In this document: positions 18,293-27,968 of the stretch, piece by piece | Position numbering within the stretch: the stretch's first letter is position 1 | Layout of the letters: each line of letters begins with the position of its first letter | Origin: JASGMR01 sp963664675 | GTDB taxonomy: Bacteria; Thermotogota; Thermotogae; Petrotogales; Kosmotogaceae | Length of the DNA: 64,000 nt | Assembly (NCBI GenBank): GCA_963664675.2 | Contig: CAXXLB010000014.1 | Location: forward strand, 186,001 to 250,000 | Direction: 5' to 3' | Made by a program: the position numbers and the translations under genes | The notes under the pieces: generated by a model | What the model was told of the DNA's origin: nothing | What the model saw: the letters and a program-made list of their open reading frames with translations, nothing else | Databases searched by the model: none

Positions 18293-20075
18293 AATATATA
18301 GTATACATCAGATGCGAATCTTCCGATATATCAAGAATTTTTTCCATCTTCTTCTTTCCCCATGTGGCTTTAAAAATATATTGTCCGGATGGAATGTCTA
18401 CCAGTTCAAACTGAAATAAAGTTCCGGCCTGAATTTTTTCATAAAATCTTTCTATATAGACCGGACCGTCCAGGTATATTTTCAAATCTTCCGTTTTAAA
18501 ATCCAGAATATCGTATAAACCTATATTCAGCTGAATACTGAGATTGATAAACGGATTTGAATACCAGAAATCGTTGTAAAAACTGTCTTTGTTTTGTATT
18601 TTTAATTTATCGTATCTTGAATAATAAAAACTTGATCTATCCAAATCATCCTGAATTTCAAAGAGGTAACCCATGTGAAAATTTGCCAGCCAATCATTCA
18701 CATTGATCGAAAGGGCTTTTTTTAAAAATGTTTCGGAAGCCTGAAATTTTCCTTCTTTTCTGTATATTATTGCCGAATAAATATAAGGTTTTATCAATTC
18801 GGGTCTTTTAAGGATTACATAGGAGTAAGTCTTTTTTGCCAGATCGTAATTCCTCTGCAAATAGTACAGGGAAGCCAGGTCGTCGAGAGGATAAATCCAG
18901 TCAGGATCCAGCTCGACAGCTTTTTCAAGATTTTTGACAGCGATTTTTATTTCCCCGTCCTTAACATTTATGAAAGCAAGATTTCTCAAAGAATACGGAA
19001 AAGAGGGGTCAATTTCTAAACTTTTTTGAAATACCGATTTTGCGCCTTCGTAATCGTTTTGTGAAAATAAGAGAGCACCATAAGCTTTCAAGACTATTGG
19101 AGATTCCAGATCGGGATCATATTCAATTGCCTTTTTTATTAGTTCGCTAGCATGCCGTGTTTCACCTAAGTACAAATAATAATTTCCCAAAGCGGCAAAT
19201 CCTTCCGGAGATTCCGGATTCATTTTAAGGGAATCTTCAAAGTCAGGTAAATATGTATCTGTCGCATCCGGATATCTGTGGAATTCTATGAATCCCGTAT
19301 TCGCCTTTTCATAAGCCGATTGTATATTTAGCTCATTTATTTTCTTTTCCCATCTGTATTCATTTCTCACGATTATTTTTTCTCCTGTTTCACTGTTCTG
19401 GATAATGGTTAAGTTGTAGATAACATAGGAATCCTTTTTTTCCTGCTCTTCATTTATTAAGAAAGGAAATGAAAATACGAGGCCATTTTCAATTTTGCTG
19501 TCTTTGTTTTCAAATAAAAGATAAATAAAGTTGTATTTGTTTGGGTCATAATTATACAAATCCTCGAATTCTTCGTTTTTTGACTTATCGTGAATTAAAA
19601 TCGGGAGCAGCAATTCCATCGAATTTAAAGAATTATCGTTCTTGAAATATTCATAAATATCATCACTGGAATATTCGACCAAATAAGAATCTTTTATATA
19701 TTCAAGGTTTATGGGTCTGTTTGAGTAATCGATTAAATCATTGCTTATATTTCCGGAAAAAACGGACAGCTCATCATTTATTATTTTAATTTTATTGTGA
19801 CCGTAAACGAATAAAGAAAGGCTTTCTAAAATATTGTATTTATTTTCCGGGGAATACAGTCTTTGATGTATGTTGAAGGTCTCCGTTGAATTTTTTGTTA
19901 AGACAGGAGATCCATAGATCTGGGTCAACAAAAAGGAGTTTTCTTCTATGTCCGATACTTCAGAGAAGAGCAACTTCTGAGGATTGATGAATCTTTCGTC
20001 GAATTTTGCTATTATTTGAGAATACAATATTCCTGTTGTCATTATTATCAAAATAAATAACAGTAATTTTTTCAT
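18291..20075 (-). CDS. Exported TPR-repeat protein
   Basis: A 594-residue protein with a signal peptide (LLLFILIIMTTGILYS). Residues of about 30-280 show no known fold. From about 290 to 490 there are roughly six TPR units (for example PEGFAALGNYYLYLGETRHA, then PIVLKAYGALLFSQNDYEGA). The C-terminal 80 residues (YLDGPVYIERFYEKIQAG, IPSGQYIFKATW) resemble a PEGA-type beta domain often found on bacterial surfaces. A GGAGG site precedes the ATG. It probably acts in the periplasm or at the toga as a scaffold; no partner is evident. Confidence 0.75.
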   Translation of the reverse strand: MKKLLLFILIIMTTGILYSQIIAKFDERFINPQKLLFSEVSDIEENSFLLTQIYGSPVLTKNSTETFNIHQRLYSPENKYNILESLSLFVYGHNKIKIINDELSVFSGNISNDLIDYSNRPINLEYIKDSYLVEYSSDDIYEYFKNDNSLNSMELLLPILIHDKSKNEEFEDLYNYDPNKYNFIYLLFENKDSKIENGLVFSFPFLINEEQEKKDSYVIYNLTIIQNSETGEKIIVRNEYRWEKKINELNIQSAYEKANTGFIEFHRYPDATDTYLPDFEDSLKMNPESPEGFAALGNYYLYLGETRHASELIKKAIEYDPDLESPIVLKAYGALLFSQNDYEGAKSVFQKSLEIDPSFPYSLRNLAFINVKDGEIKIAVKNLEKAVELDPDWIYPLDDLASLYYLQRNYDLAKKTYSYVILKRPELIKPYIYSAIIYRKEGKFQASETFLKKALSINVNDWLANFHMGYLFEIQDDLDRSSFYYSRYDKLKIQNKDSFYNDFWYSNPFINLSIQLNIGLYDILDFKTEDLKIYLDGPVYIERFYEKIQAGTLFQFELVDIPSGQYIFKATWGKKKMEKILDISEDSHLMYTIY

Positions 20076-20250
20076 TATACCTCCGTAAAACCGAAAATAT
20101 CAATCTTAATTATAATCCAATTATAGTACAACTATATGGTGGTTTTTTAAAAGGACTATTACATAAACGTACTTAAAAAATTATAATATATATTATGAAT
20201 GTGTCAAGAAAAGATTATAAACAAATGAATGATAAAATTTTTACATTTTT

Positions 20251-20279
20251 TAAACAATTCGTTCTGAAAAAGATATAAT
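20251..20279 (+). promoter_or_regulatory. Promoter of the FmdB-like gene
   Basis: TAAACA (20251-20256), 17 bp, then a perfect TATAAT (20274-20279). GGGAGG and GTG 20312 follow. Confidence 0.6.
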
Positions 20280-20311
20280 AATATCCATGAGATTAAAAGG
20301 GAGGAATTTTT

Positions 20312-20503
20312 GTGCCTTTATACAGGTTTATATGTAAAAATTGTGGCAAAGAAGAGAACTTATTGTTGAAGTATAATCAGCAGCCGCCAAAGTGTAGTGA
20401 GTGTGATGGGGAACTTGAAAAACAGATTTCAAGAGTAGCGACCTGCAGGAAATCTGAAAGTTGTTCCGGGTGTTCCGGAGGTAACTGCGGCAGTTGTGGC
20501 TAA
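20312..20503 (+). CDS. FmdB-family zinc ribbon protein
   Basis: A 63-residue protein starting PLYRFICKNCGKEE, the standard FmdB/regulatory zinc ribbon. Cys8, Cys11, Cys28 and Cys31 form the metal site. The C-terminal tail is Cys/Gly/Ser-rich (SCSGCSGGNCGSCG), as in many members. The function of this widespread family is not well known; a regulatory or metal role is assumed. The start is GTG after GGGAGG. The stop overlaps by 4 bp the stop of the convergent CYTH gene. Confidence 0.88.
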   Translation: MPLYRFICKNCGKEENLLLKYNQQPPKCSECDGELEKQISRVATCRKSESCSGCSGGNCGSCG

Positions 20504-21096
20504 CCGGACAGAATTTTTTTTAAGTATTCTATGAGTTCTTGTTGATTCGCTTTTTTATTTTTTACCGAGAGATATCTGTTGGAATACTCCTTATGAGAGG
20601 TAACATCTTCGTATTTAAAATTCATAAAGTTCAGAATTTTCAGTTGATTATCGAAAACTTCGTCTCCGGTTTTTTCGTTTATTAATTCGATTTCCATAAG
20701 ATATTTCAAATTTCCAGTGTTTGGATGCTTTTCTATGAGAAATTCGTCCAGTATACATTCTTTGACATTTTTAACTGTTTTCAGATAATGGCGAATTTTA
20801 ATAACGTAGGGATAATTGGATAGATTTTGAATGAAAGAGCTGTTTTCAGGAATGAAATTCCTTTCATTTTCTTTTCTTATCAACACGTTATCAGTAAGTG
20901 TTTTCCTGCCCTCAATCCATTTTTCATGAAAATATCCATTCATATATTCGATCTGCAGACGAATTCTGATTTCTTCAATTAAATACCATTGAATTATGCC
21001 TGTTTTTTGAATCCTGTTCGAGTTTTTTGTTATGAACGTATCTCTGTCTTCATCTTTCAAATATATTATGTACTTTTTTTCTTTTTCATAAGGCAA
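20500..21096 (-). CDS. CYTH-domain protein (triphosphate tunnel metalloenzyme family)
   Basis: About 198 residues from TTG 21096, which sits at ideal spacing after GGAGGTGA; GTG 21105 lies inside that site. The N terminus has the CYTH signature ExExK (Glu4, Glu6, Lys8), followed by RIRLQ (Arg pair) and, near the C terminus, LDEF and YLMEIEL acidic strands. CYTH proteins bind triphosphates in a beta tunnel and act as inorganic triphosphatase, thiamine triphosphatase or class IV adenylate cyclase. Which one applies here is open. It is on the same strand as the metallo-beta-lactamase-fold gene upstream. Confidence 0.72.
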   Translation of the reverse strand: MPYEKEKKYIIYLKDEDRDTFITKNSNRIQKTGIIQWYLIEEIRIRLQIEYMNGYFHEKWIEGRKTLTDNVLIRKENERNFIPENSSFIQNLSNYPYVIKIRHYLKTVKNVKECILDEFLIEKHPNTGNLKYLMEIELINEKTGDEVFDNQLKILNFMNFKYEDVTSHKEYSNRYLSVKNKKANQQELIEYLKKILSG

Positions 21097-21156
21097 AGTA
21101 ATCACCTCCGGGTTTTATCATAATTGGTAGAAGTTTCTACAGAAACTTTTTAACTA

Positions 21157-21981
21157 TCATATTTTAACTTCCGTACCATCTAAAGAAACTTCTACACCAA
21201 TCTCGTTATATTTTTCTTTTATATCGTTGAAATTGTTACCGTGGTGCGAAAAATGATGAGCGTAAATTTTAGGATTTTCAGATAAAAGATTGTATTTTCT
21301 GAATCTCTCAATTTCGTTTTTTAATGTTTTAAAGCTGTGGTGATAAGGAAAAACCGAATCAGAAAGACCTAATGTGGCATCCATTACAAGCATATCTATC
21401 TTATATGGCAGTTTTTCTTTGAGGTTTTTCAATGTTTTTTCATTCAAAGGGCCGGTATCGGTGGAATAAAAAATAGTTTTATCCGTATTGTGAATGCAAT
21501 ATAAGAGCGGTTGTTCATCTGAAGAAGTTTTATGATTTGCCGGTACGGATATGATTTCGTATTCTCCCAAACGGTATTTATAAAACGGTGCGAGGACTTT
21601 TAAAGAGTTTTTTTGTTTATCGAAATATTTATGTTTTGAAATTTTAGCTATTACAGTCTCATTCGATATAATATGCATTTTACATAATTCTTCATACGAT
21701 TCGTTGTACGGGGCCATTCTGAGTCCAAGATTGGGGAGATAAAGATGATCGGGATGAGAGTGAGTTATTAATAATATTTCAATTTCAAAAAGTTTTTTCA
21801 TAAATTTTTGGGAAGAAGCCACAATATCAGGACCAAAGTCTATGAGTATTTTGTCGTCAATTACGGCTGAGGATCTCAATCTATTTATTTTCTCTCTTCT
21901 CGAATGCTCACAGAAAGTTCCATTACAAAAGGGATTAGGAAATCCTTCAAATGCTGCAGTACCCAGAAAGAAGATTTTCAT
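21157..21981 (-). CDS. Metallo-beta-lactamase-fold hydrolase (PhnP/RNase Z-like)
   Basis: A 274-residue MBL-fold protein. The metal motif THSHPDH is at about 73-79, with Asp in STDTGPL and a C-terminal AHHFSHHGN. The N-terminal GTAAFEGFPNPFCNGTFCEHS followed by RLRSSAVI resembles PhnP-like phosphodiesterases, including a Cys pair before the conserved Arg-Ser-Ser. It should hydrolyse a cyclic phosphodiester or similar substrate in the cytoplasm. ATG 21981 is chosen because the upstream in-frame TTG codons overlap the GGAG site. No phn genes are present nearby. Confidence 0.85.
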   Translation of the reverse strand: MKIFFLGTAAFEGFPNPFCNGTFCEHSRREKINRLRSSAVIDDKILIDFGPDIVASSQKFMKKLFEIEILLITHSHPDHLYLPNLGLRMAPYNESYEELCKMHIISNETVIAKISKHKYFDKQKNSLKVLAPFYKYRLGEYEIISVPANHKTSSDEQPLLYCIHNTDKTIFYSTDTGPLNEKTLKNLKEKLPYKIDMLVMDATLGLSDSVFPYHHSFKTLKNEIERFRKYNLLSENPKIYAHHFSHHGNNFNDIKEKYNEIGVEVSLDGTEVKI

Positions 21982-22284
21982 GCTTACCAGCTCCAATTCA
22001 GATTTATATATGAAGATATTATCATATACATAAAAGAAATTTAATTTTTAATTTTGTATGGTATTTAGAATGTTTAAGTTATTGTATCGCCGAATAAAAA
22101 ATAAAATGATAAACTATAAATAAGACAAATATTGCAGCTATTTCAGAGAAGGAGTTGAATAAAAATAATAACTCCAAGGAATCCCGAAGACTTAATCCAG
22201 GAGAAAAAAATAAAATACCATTTTAAGAGTAAACTCATTTCTATCATATATATAACCAGGATTTTTTTCAGAGATTATTATGTT

Positions 22285-23955
22285 TTGGTGAGCGGGGAAG
22301 AGGATAGATTTGAGAAATTTTCCGATGTTGAAGAGGCGGAGAATTATGTTTTAAACAAGTTTATTGAAAATTCATATTTTGAATCTGATGTTATAGATTT
22401 TTTTGATAACTCATCCAATCCCGCAGAGAATTTTAAGAAGTACTATGATTTCATCATTCAATCCGATTTTGATGCGGAAGACATTATCGTTCTTTTTAAA
22501 AAGATTGTTTTGATCTCCTCGATTAAAAACAAGATAAAAAAATCCAGGAAATACAGATTTTCCGTGGATGGTTTAGTTAAAAAGTTGATAAATGAAACGA
22601 CTTTTATAGAATATGTTGTGAAAAATAAGTTATTTACCCAGTTGGATTTGCAAAACGTTTCCGATGATTTCTTTTTGATGATCATAGAAGAATCCATGAA
22701 GAAAATAATTTCTGAAGTCAAAACATCAGAAGAGAGAATAGTAAATATAGATGTTTTCATAAGTAATTTTATTCAATTTTTGATTGATAACGATTATATA
22801 TTTAAAAAAGAAAAAATAGTGAATCTGCTCTCGAAATTTTTTGAAAGTTATGGAGAAGATTTCCTGGCCGAAATTTTTCCTTTGGGTATTGAATTGAAAA
22901 AAAACGCGAAGTTACACGATTATTTCTGGGAATGTTTTTCTTCGTTTTCGGTAAAAAAAATAGTGGATAATGCGGATTTATTGTTGAAAAATAAGTTGAG
23001 CAAACTCTTTGAAGTGATTTATATCGTTGATTATAAATCGGAAAAATACTATAAGAGGGATAAAACACAGTACTATTGTGAACCTTTTACTTACAGAGGC
23101 AAAGATAAAAAGAATGGTAATATTTTGATTGCAAATAAACAGACAAAGATATCTATTATGAATGAAGGGATACTCATTGATGAAAAATTCATAAAATATG
23201 AAGAATTGAAAATGAAGTCGGAGAAGATAAAGTTATCGCAGGAAGGTATAAACTTAAATTTAAAAAACGAATCAAAGAGTGTATTTCAGAGGAAAATAAA
23301 CAAAGACGATCTTATTATGTTTCTTAACTGTACGATAGGAGATATATCTTTTCTGGAATTGACAGATAAAAACAGTGTATATTTTTATCTTTTAATGTTG
23401 CGGAAAATTGCGGAGGAAAAAATGAACAAAAATCTTCCCGTTCTAAATTTGAACAAGGAAGATGATCCGGAAAAAAGAAGGGTTGAATTAAAGCCGGAAG
23501 AGAAACCCTCTATAAAGAAAGAGTACTATTCAGCTTCATCTATTAAAAGAGATAACAAAGATAAGGAAATGCTTAAAAAAAATGTACAGAAGTCTGAAAG
23601 ATTTAAGGATGATAAGAAAGATGGCATAAATAAAAAAATTGAATTATTTGATGAAGCAAAAATCAGCGAAAAGACGAAATATTTTCTGGAATTTTTGAAC
23701 AGATATAAAGGACTAAAAAAAGATTCGAAAGAAGTAGCAAGAGTCATCTTTTCAATTTCGCCTAACGAAGTTAAAAAATTGGAAGATCTTGAATTGAACG
23801 TATTGGATGTCGTGAATTTGGTTCCTAAATTCACGATTTACCTCATTCCTTTTATTGAAATAACTGGTGAAAATCAGAAAGAAATAGTTTGGGGTAAAAG
23901 ACTTGAATCTCAGACGGTAGATGAGATAAAAGAGTATATTGAAAAAATTAATTAA
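22285..23955 (+). CDS. Hypothetical protein upstream of cinA, start probably further upstream
   Basis: I do not recognise this 556-residue protein. It is Lys/Glu/Asp-rich with no signal peptide. Layout: a helical N-terminal part (1-240), a mixed middle part (about 240-390) with strand-like pieces such as KISIMNEGILIDEKFIKYE, a very charged linker (about 400-460) and a compact helical C-terminal domain (about 465-556). TTG 22285 is the first conventional start, but it has no ribosome site and the frame stays open to 22159. A GAAGGAG site at 22148-22154 and a second frame reading NKNNNSKESRRLNPGEK suggest that the gene starts near 22155 and that one surplus A in the A7 run 22204-22210 breaks it, giving about 599 residues. 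Confidence 0.65.
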   Translation: MVSGEEDRFEKFSDVEEAENYVLNKFIENSYFESDVIDFFDNSSNPAENFKKYYDFIIQSDFDAEDIIVLFKKIVLISSIKNKIKKSRKYRFSVDGLVKKLINETTFIEYVVKNKLFTQLDLQNVSDDFFLMIIEESMKKIISEVKTSEERIVNIDVFISNFIQFLIDNDYIFKKEKIVNLLSKFFESYGEDFLAEIFPLGIELKKNAKLHDYFWECFSSFSVKKIVDNADLLLKNKLSKLFEVIYIVDYKSEKYYKRDKTQYYCEPFTYRGKDKKNGNILIANKQTKISIMNEGILIDEKFIKYEELKMKSEKIKLSQEGINLNLKNESKSVFQRKINKDDLIMFLNCTIGDISFLELTDKNSVYFYLLMLRKIAEEKMNKNLPVLNLNKEDDPEKRRVELKPEEKPSIKKEYYSASSIKRDNKDKEMLKKNVQKSERFKDDKKDGINKKIELFDEAKISEKTKYFLEFLNRYKGLKKDSKEVARVIFSISPNEVKKLEDLELNVLDVVNLVPKFTIYLIPFIEITGENQKEIVWGKRLESQTVDEIKEYIEKIN

Positions 23956-23968
23956 AAGGGTGAATAAA

Positions 23969-25210
23969 ATGAATTGTGAAATAATATCTGTTGGAACAGA
24001 AATTTTAATGGGAGATACAGTCAATACGAATGCCACTTACATTTCAAATAGATTGAAGGATTTGGGCTTTTTTGTTTACTATCACACTGTTGTGGGTGAT
24101 AATCCAGGAAGACTTAAAAACACCATTCAAACCGCTTGTGATAGATCGCAGATGATAATTTTAACTGGGGGACTAGGACCGACTCAGGATGATTTAACTA
24201 AAGAGTGCGTGTGTGATTTTTTAAAACTGGATATGGTTTTGCATAAAGAATCTGTGGATGCCATAAAGAGTTTTTTCAGAGATAGAGAAATTTTCAGGAG
24301 TGAAGAAAACCTTAAGCAGGCCTATTTTCCTGAAAATGCCATCATTTTAAAAAATGGGGTTGGAACCGCGCCGGGTTGTATAATTGAAAATGAAGGAAGA
24401 ATTTTCATACTTTTACCGGGGCCGCCAAAAGAAATGTCTCACATGTTTGAAAAAGAGGTTATTCCATATTTGAGCATGTTTATTGATGGAACTCTCTATT
24501 CCAGAACCTTAAGATTTTTTGGGATTGGTGAATCGGACCTTGTCGGAAGGATAAAGGAGCTTATAGTGAATCAAACTGATCCTACAATAGCTTCTTATGC
24601 GAAAGACTATGAAGTTACGCTCAGGGTAACCTCGAGCGGAAAAAATAAAGAAAAATGTGAATCCCTTGTTCTGGAAACCGAGAAGAAAATTCTTGAAATA
24701 GTTGGAGAATACTACTATGGTGATGGTTACACATCTTTGGAAATGGAACTTCACAAATTATTGAAAAAATATGATTTAACCATCTCAGCGGCCGAATCTT
24801 GTTCCGGAGGTCTGTTCGCATCAAAAATTATCAGTATTCCGGGTAGTTCAAATTTCTTTTTGGATGGTATCGTATCTTATTCAAATTTATCGAAAATTTC
24901 GTTCCTGAAAGTTGAAAAAGAAACCCTTGAAAAATACGGTGCCGTGAGTGCCGAAACGGCATTTCAAATGGCGAAAAATATAAGAAAAATTTCAAATACA
25001 GATATTGGAATTTCTATAACAGGAATTGCCGGACCGGCAGGAGATAACAGAAATGATAATGTGGGACAGGTTTTTATAGGAATAGATTATATGAGAAAAA
25101 TGTATTGCTATGAAAAAAACTTAATAGGCGATAGGATAAGAATAATGAATAAAGCTGCCATGTGGGCAATATTTCATGCTATTAAACTTATTAATAAAGA
25201 GAATAAGTGA
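23969..25210 (+). CDS. cinA: CinA-family protein (nicotinamide-nucleotide amidohydrolase)
   Basis: A 413-residue, two-domain CinA. The N-terminal MoaB/COG1058 domain begins CEIISVGTEILMGDTVNTNA and contains LTGGLGPTQDDLTKE. The C-terminal amidohydrolase domain has AAESCSGGLFASKI and ISITGIAGPAGD. It deamidates NMN to nicotinate mononucleotide (and the N domain can act on ADP-ribose) in pyridine nucleotide recycling. ATG 23969 follows AGGGTGA; the gene starts 13 bp after the preceding stop. NMN recycling links it with pncA and pncB further along. Confidence 0.93.
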   Translation: MNCEIISVGTEILMGDTVNTNATYISNRLKDLGFFVYYHTVVGDNPGRLKNTIQTACDRSQMIILTGGLGPTQDDLTKECVCDFLKLDMVLHKESVDAIKSFFRDREIFRSEENLKQAYFPENAIILKNGVGTAPGCIIENEGRIFILLPGPPKEMSHMFEKEVIPYLSMFIDGTLYSRTLRFFGIGESDLVGRIKELIVNQTDPTIASYAKDYEVTLRVTSSGKNKEKCESLVLETEKKILEIVGEYYYGDGYTSLEMELHKLLKKYDLTISAAESCSGGLFASKIISIPGSSNFFLDGIVSYSNLSKISFLKVEKETLEKYGAVSAETAFQMAKNIRKISNTDIGISITGIAGPAGDNRNDNVGQVFIGIDYMRKMYCYEKNLIGDRIRIMNKAAMWAIFHAIKLINKENK

Positions 25211-25326
25211 AAATTAATTTATAGATAACTGTACAATTCTTATATACCTCTTTAAACAATATTTTTTAATAAGAAATATTTTTCTTAACTGTCTCTGTGA
25301 TAAAATTCAATATCAGGAGGTGTATT

Positions 25327-27513
25327 GTGAGCGAGTTAATTGATTCTCCCAAAACTTATATAAAAAGTTTGGAGAGCATCTCTGAAAAAGAATACGATGA
25401 GCAGGATAAACTTATAATAGAAAATGTGTATAATTTTGCAAGGAAAAGCCATAGCAATCAACTCAGAAAATCCGGCCAACCGTTTTTTACACATCCTATT
25501 GAAGTTTCGAAAATAATCGCCGCTTTTGGGGGAGATATTGAAACTATTGCTTCAGCCTTGTTGCATGACGTGGTGGAGGATTGTAATGTATCTCTAGATA
25601 CTATAGAGGAAAAATATGGTAAAGAGATTGCGAATATAGTAGACGGTGTAACGAAAATTAATACCCTGAATATAAATGCTAATCTTGAAAGTAAGACTAT
25701 TAAAGCCAGAGATAAAATAGAATACCTCAGAAAGATGATGATGGCGCTCGTGACCGACCCGAGGGTTATTATCGTAAAACTGGCTGATAGATTGCACAAC
25801 ATGAGAACTCTCAAGTATGTGAGTGATGAAAAGAAAAAGGAAAAAGCACTTGAAACACTTAAAATATATGCTCCTATAGCTCATAGGGTTGGGATTCATG
25901 TAATGAAATGGGAATTGGAAGATCTCAGCTTTAAATATCTATATCCGGAACAGTACCAGGAATTGAAAAAATTAGTGAATAAAAAAATAAGTGAAAGAAG
26001 AGAGATAATACAGGACTACCAGAAAGATATTGAGGAAATATTGACTAAGAATAGAATTTCTTATGATATATCGGGAAGAATAAAGCATCTTTACAGTATT
26101 TGGCAGAAGATGGTTGTAAAAGGAAAGGCGTTTGACGAGATCTATGATTTGTTCGCTCTGAGAATTATAACCAAGGATGTGACAAATTGCTATAAAGCTC
26201 TGGGTGTAGTTCATTCACTGTGGAATCCTCAACCCGATAGATTTAAGGATTATATTGCATCACCAAAATCGAATGGCTATAAATCTCTTCACACAACGGT
26301 AATAACGAGAAGGGGAGAATTTCTGGAGATCCAGATAAGAAGCAAAGAGATGCATGTGGAATCAGAGTACGGTCTGGCAGCGCACTGGAAATACAAGGAA
26401 AAAGATAACAGTGTGACGAATTCCAAAAGAAAAAACGTCTGGCTGAGACAGTTAAACGATTGGCACAAAGAGTTGATCACAAGCTTTGGAGATATAGAGG
26501 TTTTTTCTCAGAGTTTAGTGAGTGAAGAAGTTTATGTTTTTACTCCCAAAGGAGAAATAATTCATCTTCCAAGGGGTTCAACGCCGATTGATTTTGCATA
26601 CGCTATACATACAGAAATAGGGCATCATTTTGGCGGAGCCAAGGTCAATGGAAGAATGATTCCGTTGAATTACCAGTTAAAACTTGGAGAAGTGGTCGAA
26701 ATACTAGTAAATAAACAGAGCAAGGGGCCCAGTCTGGATTGGCTTAAGTATGTAAAATCGAACAGTACAAAGGCGAAAATAAGAAGATATCTGAAATCAA
26801 AATATAGCGATCAACTCATTGAATCCGGACGGGAAGTATTCCGGAAGGTGAGCAAACGATTGTCAAAGCCGATGGAAGATTTGCTCAATTCTGAAGAAAT
26901 AAAAAATATGATGACAAAAATCGCTGCACACAATCAACAAGAGCTCTTTATGAAAATAGGCGATGGATCGATAACGATCGGAGAATTGCTCAATCTTTTA
27001 TATCCCAAAACGGTCGAAGAAGAAGAAATTCTTCAGAAGAAGATAATCAAGAAAAAGCAGAACAAGGGAAATGAAGTTATTATCGGTGGACAAACTGGAA
27101 TCGATGTGCATTTTGCAAAATGTTGCAATCCACTCCCAGGTGAAGATATAATAGGAATTATAAGTTCCCGGGGAATATCTGTTCATAAAAGGACTTGTAT
27201 AAATATAAGGAATATTTCCGAAGAAAGGGTTTTAGAAGCTCATTGGGGCAATATAGCGAATGAAAAGTTCATATCCTGGATAATAGTTTTTTACGATAAT
27301 TCCGAAAGAAGAATAGATGGTAAAATTGTTGATAAAATCGAGAGCAGGAATGCAACTATAGATAAGTATACGGTTGAAAACGGGAAATGGGGATTGAATA
27401 AGTTCAAGGCGCGTGTTGTAGTCAGGGATATCGGTCACTTAACACTAACTATGGAAGCTTTGAGAAACATGAAGGGTGTTCAAAAGGTTGAAAGAACGGG
27501 AGGGATTTCTTGA
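25327..27513 (+). CDS. rel: Bifunctional (p)ppGpp synthetase/hydrolase (Rel/SpoT)
   Basis: A 728-residue Rel protein from GTG 25327, placed six bases after AGGAGG. In order: HD hydrolase domain (His56, His80-Asp81, LLHDVVED), the synthetase domain with YDLFALRII and KDYIASPKSNGYKSLHT, a TGS domain (YVFTPKGEIIHLPRGSTPID), a Cys/His zinc-finger-type segment (VHFAKCCNPLPGEDI) and a C-terminal ACT domain. The intact HD motif means it can also degrade (p)ppGpp, as expected for a single Rel. It governs the stringent response. The dtd gene overlaps its stop by 4 bp. Confidence 0.95.
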   Translation: MSELIDSPKTYIKSLESISEKEYDEQDKLIIENVYNFARKSHSNQLRKSGQPFFTHPIEVSKIIAAFGGDIETIASALLHDVVEDCNVSLDTIEEKYGKEIANIVDGVTKINTLNINANLESKTIKARDKIEYLRKMMMALVTDPRVIIVKLADRLHNMRTLKYVSDEKKKEKALETLKIYAPIAHRVGIHVMKWELEDLSFKYLYPEQYQELKKLVNKKISERREIIQDYQKDIEEILTKNRISYDISGRIKHLYSIWQKMVVKGKAFDEIYDLFALRIITKDVTNCYKALGVVHSLWNPQPDRFKDYIASPKSNGYKSLHTTVITRRGEFLEIQIRSKEMHVESEYGLAAHWKYKEKDNSVTNSKRKNVWLRQLNDWHKELITSFGDIEVFSQSLVSEEVYVFTPKGEIIHLPRGSTPIDFAYAIHTEIGHHFGGAKVNGRMIPLNYQLKLGEVVEILVNKQSKGPSLDWLKYVKSNSTKAKIRRYLKSKYSDQLIESGREVFRKVSKRLSKPMEDLLNSEEIKNMMTKIAAHNQQELFMKIGDGSITIGELLNLLYPKTVEEEEILQKKIIKKKQNKGNEVIIGGQTGIDVHFAKCCNPLPGEDIIGIISSRGISVHKRTCINIRNISEERVLEAHWGNIANEKFISWIIVFYDNSERRIDGKIVDKIESRNATIDKYTVENGKWGLNKFKARVVVRDIGHLTLTMEALRNMKGVQKVERTGGIS

Positions 27514-27956
27514 GGTCGGTAATACAGAGAGTCACAAAGGCAAATGTTGTTGTTGATGAAAAAATAATTGGCGAAATAGAAAACGGACTGATGGTATTAA
27601 TAGGTGCGGAAAAAAATGATACTATAGAAGATGTTGAATGGACAGTCGATAAAATATTGAACTTGCGAATATTTGAAGATGACAATCAAAAAATGAACTT
27701 ATCATTATTGGATGTGAAGGGAAAAATACTCGCTGTTTCTCAGTTCACTCTGTTGGGAGATGCGAGGAAAGGAAGGAGACCTTCGTTCACAAATGCAGAA
27801 AATCCTGAAAAAGCGTTGTATTTTTACAACAAATTTGTAGAATTGGCGTCTAAAAAAGTAAACGTTCAGCAGGGCGAATTTGGGGCGCATATGAAGGTTA
27901 ATCTGACCAATAATGGCCCAGTAACTATATTGATAGATTCAAGAAAGAATTTTTAA
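27510..27956 (+). CDS. dtd: D-aminoacyl-tRNA deacylase
   Basis: A 148-residue DTD. It starts at TTG (RSVIQRVTKANVVVD) after GGGAGGG and overlaps the rel stop by 4 bp, the common rel-dtd order. Signature motifs SQFTLLGD and the Gly-cisPro motif NNGPVT are both present. It removes D-amino acids from mischarged tRNA in the cytoplasm as a homodimer. The length matches the family. Confidence 0.95.
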   Translation: MRSVIQRVTKANVVVDEKIIGEIENGLMVLIGAEKNDTIEDVEWTVDKILNLRIFEDDNQKMNLSLLDVKGKILAVSQFTLLGDARKGRRPSFTNAENPEKALYFYNKFVELASKKVNVQQGEFGAHMKVNLTNNGPVTILIDSRKNF

Positions 27957-27968
27957 GGAGGAATTATT

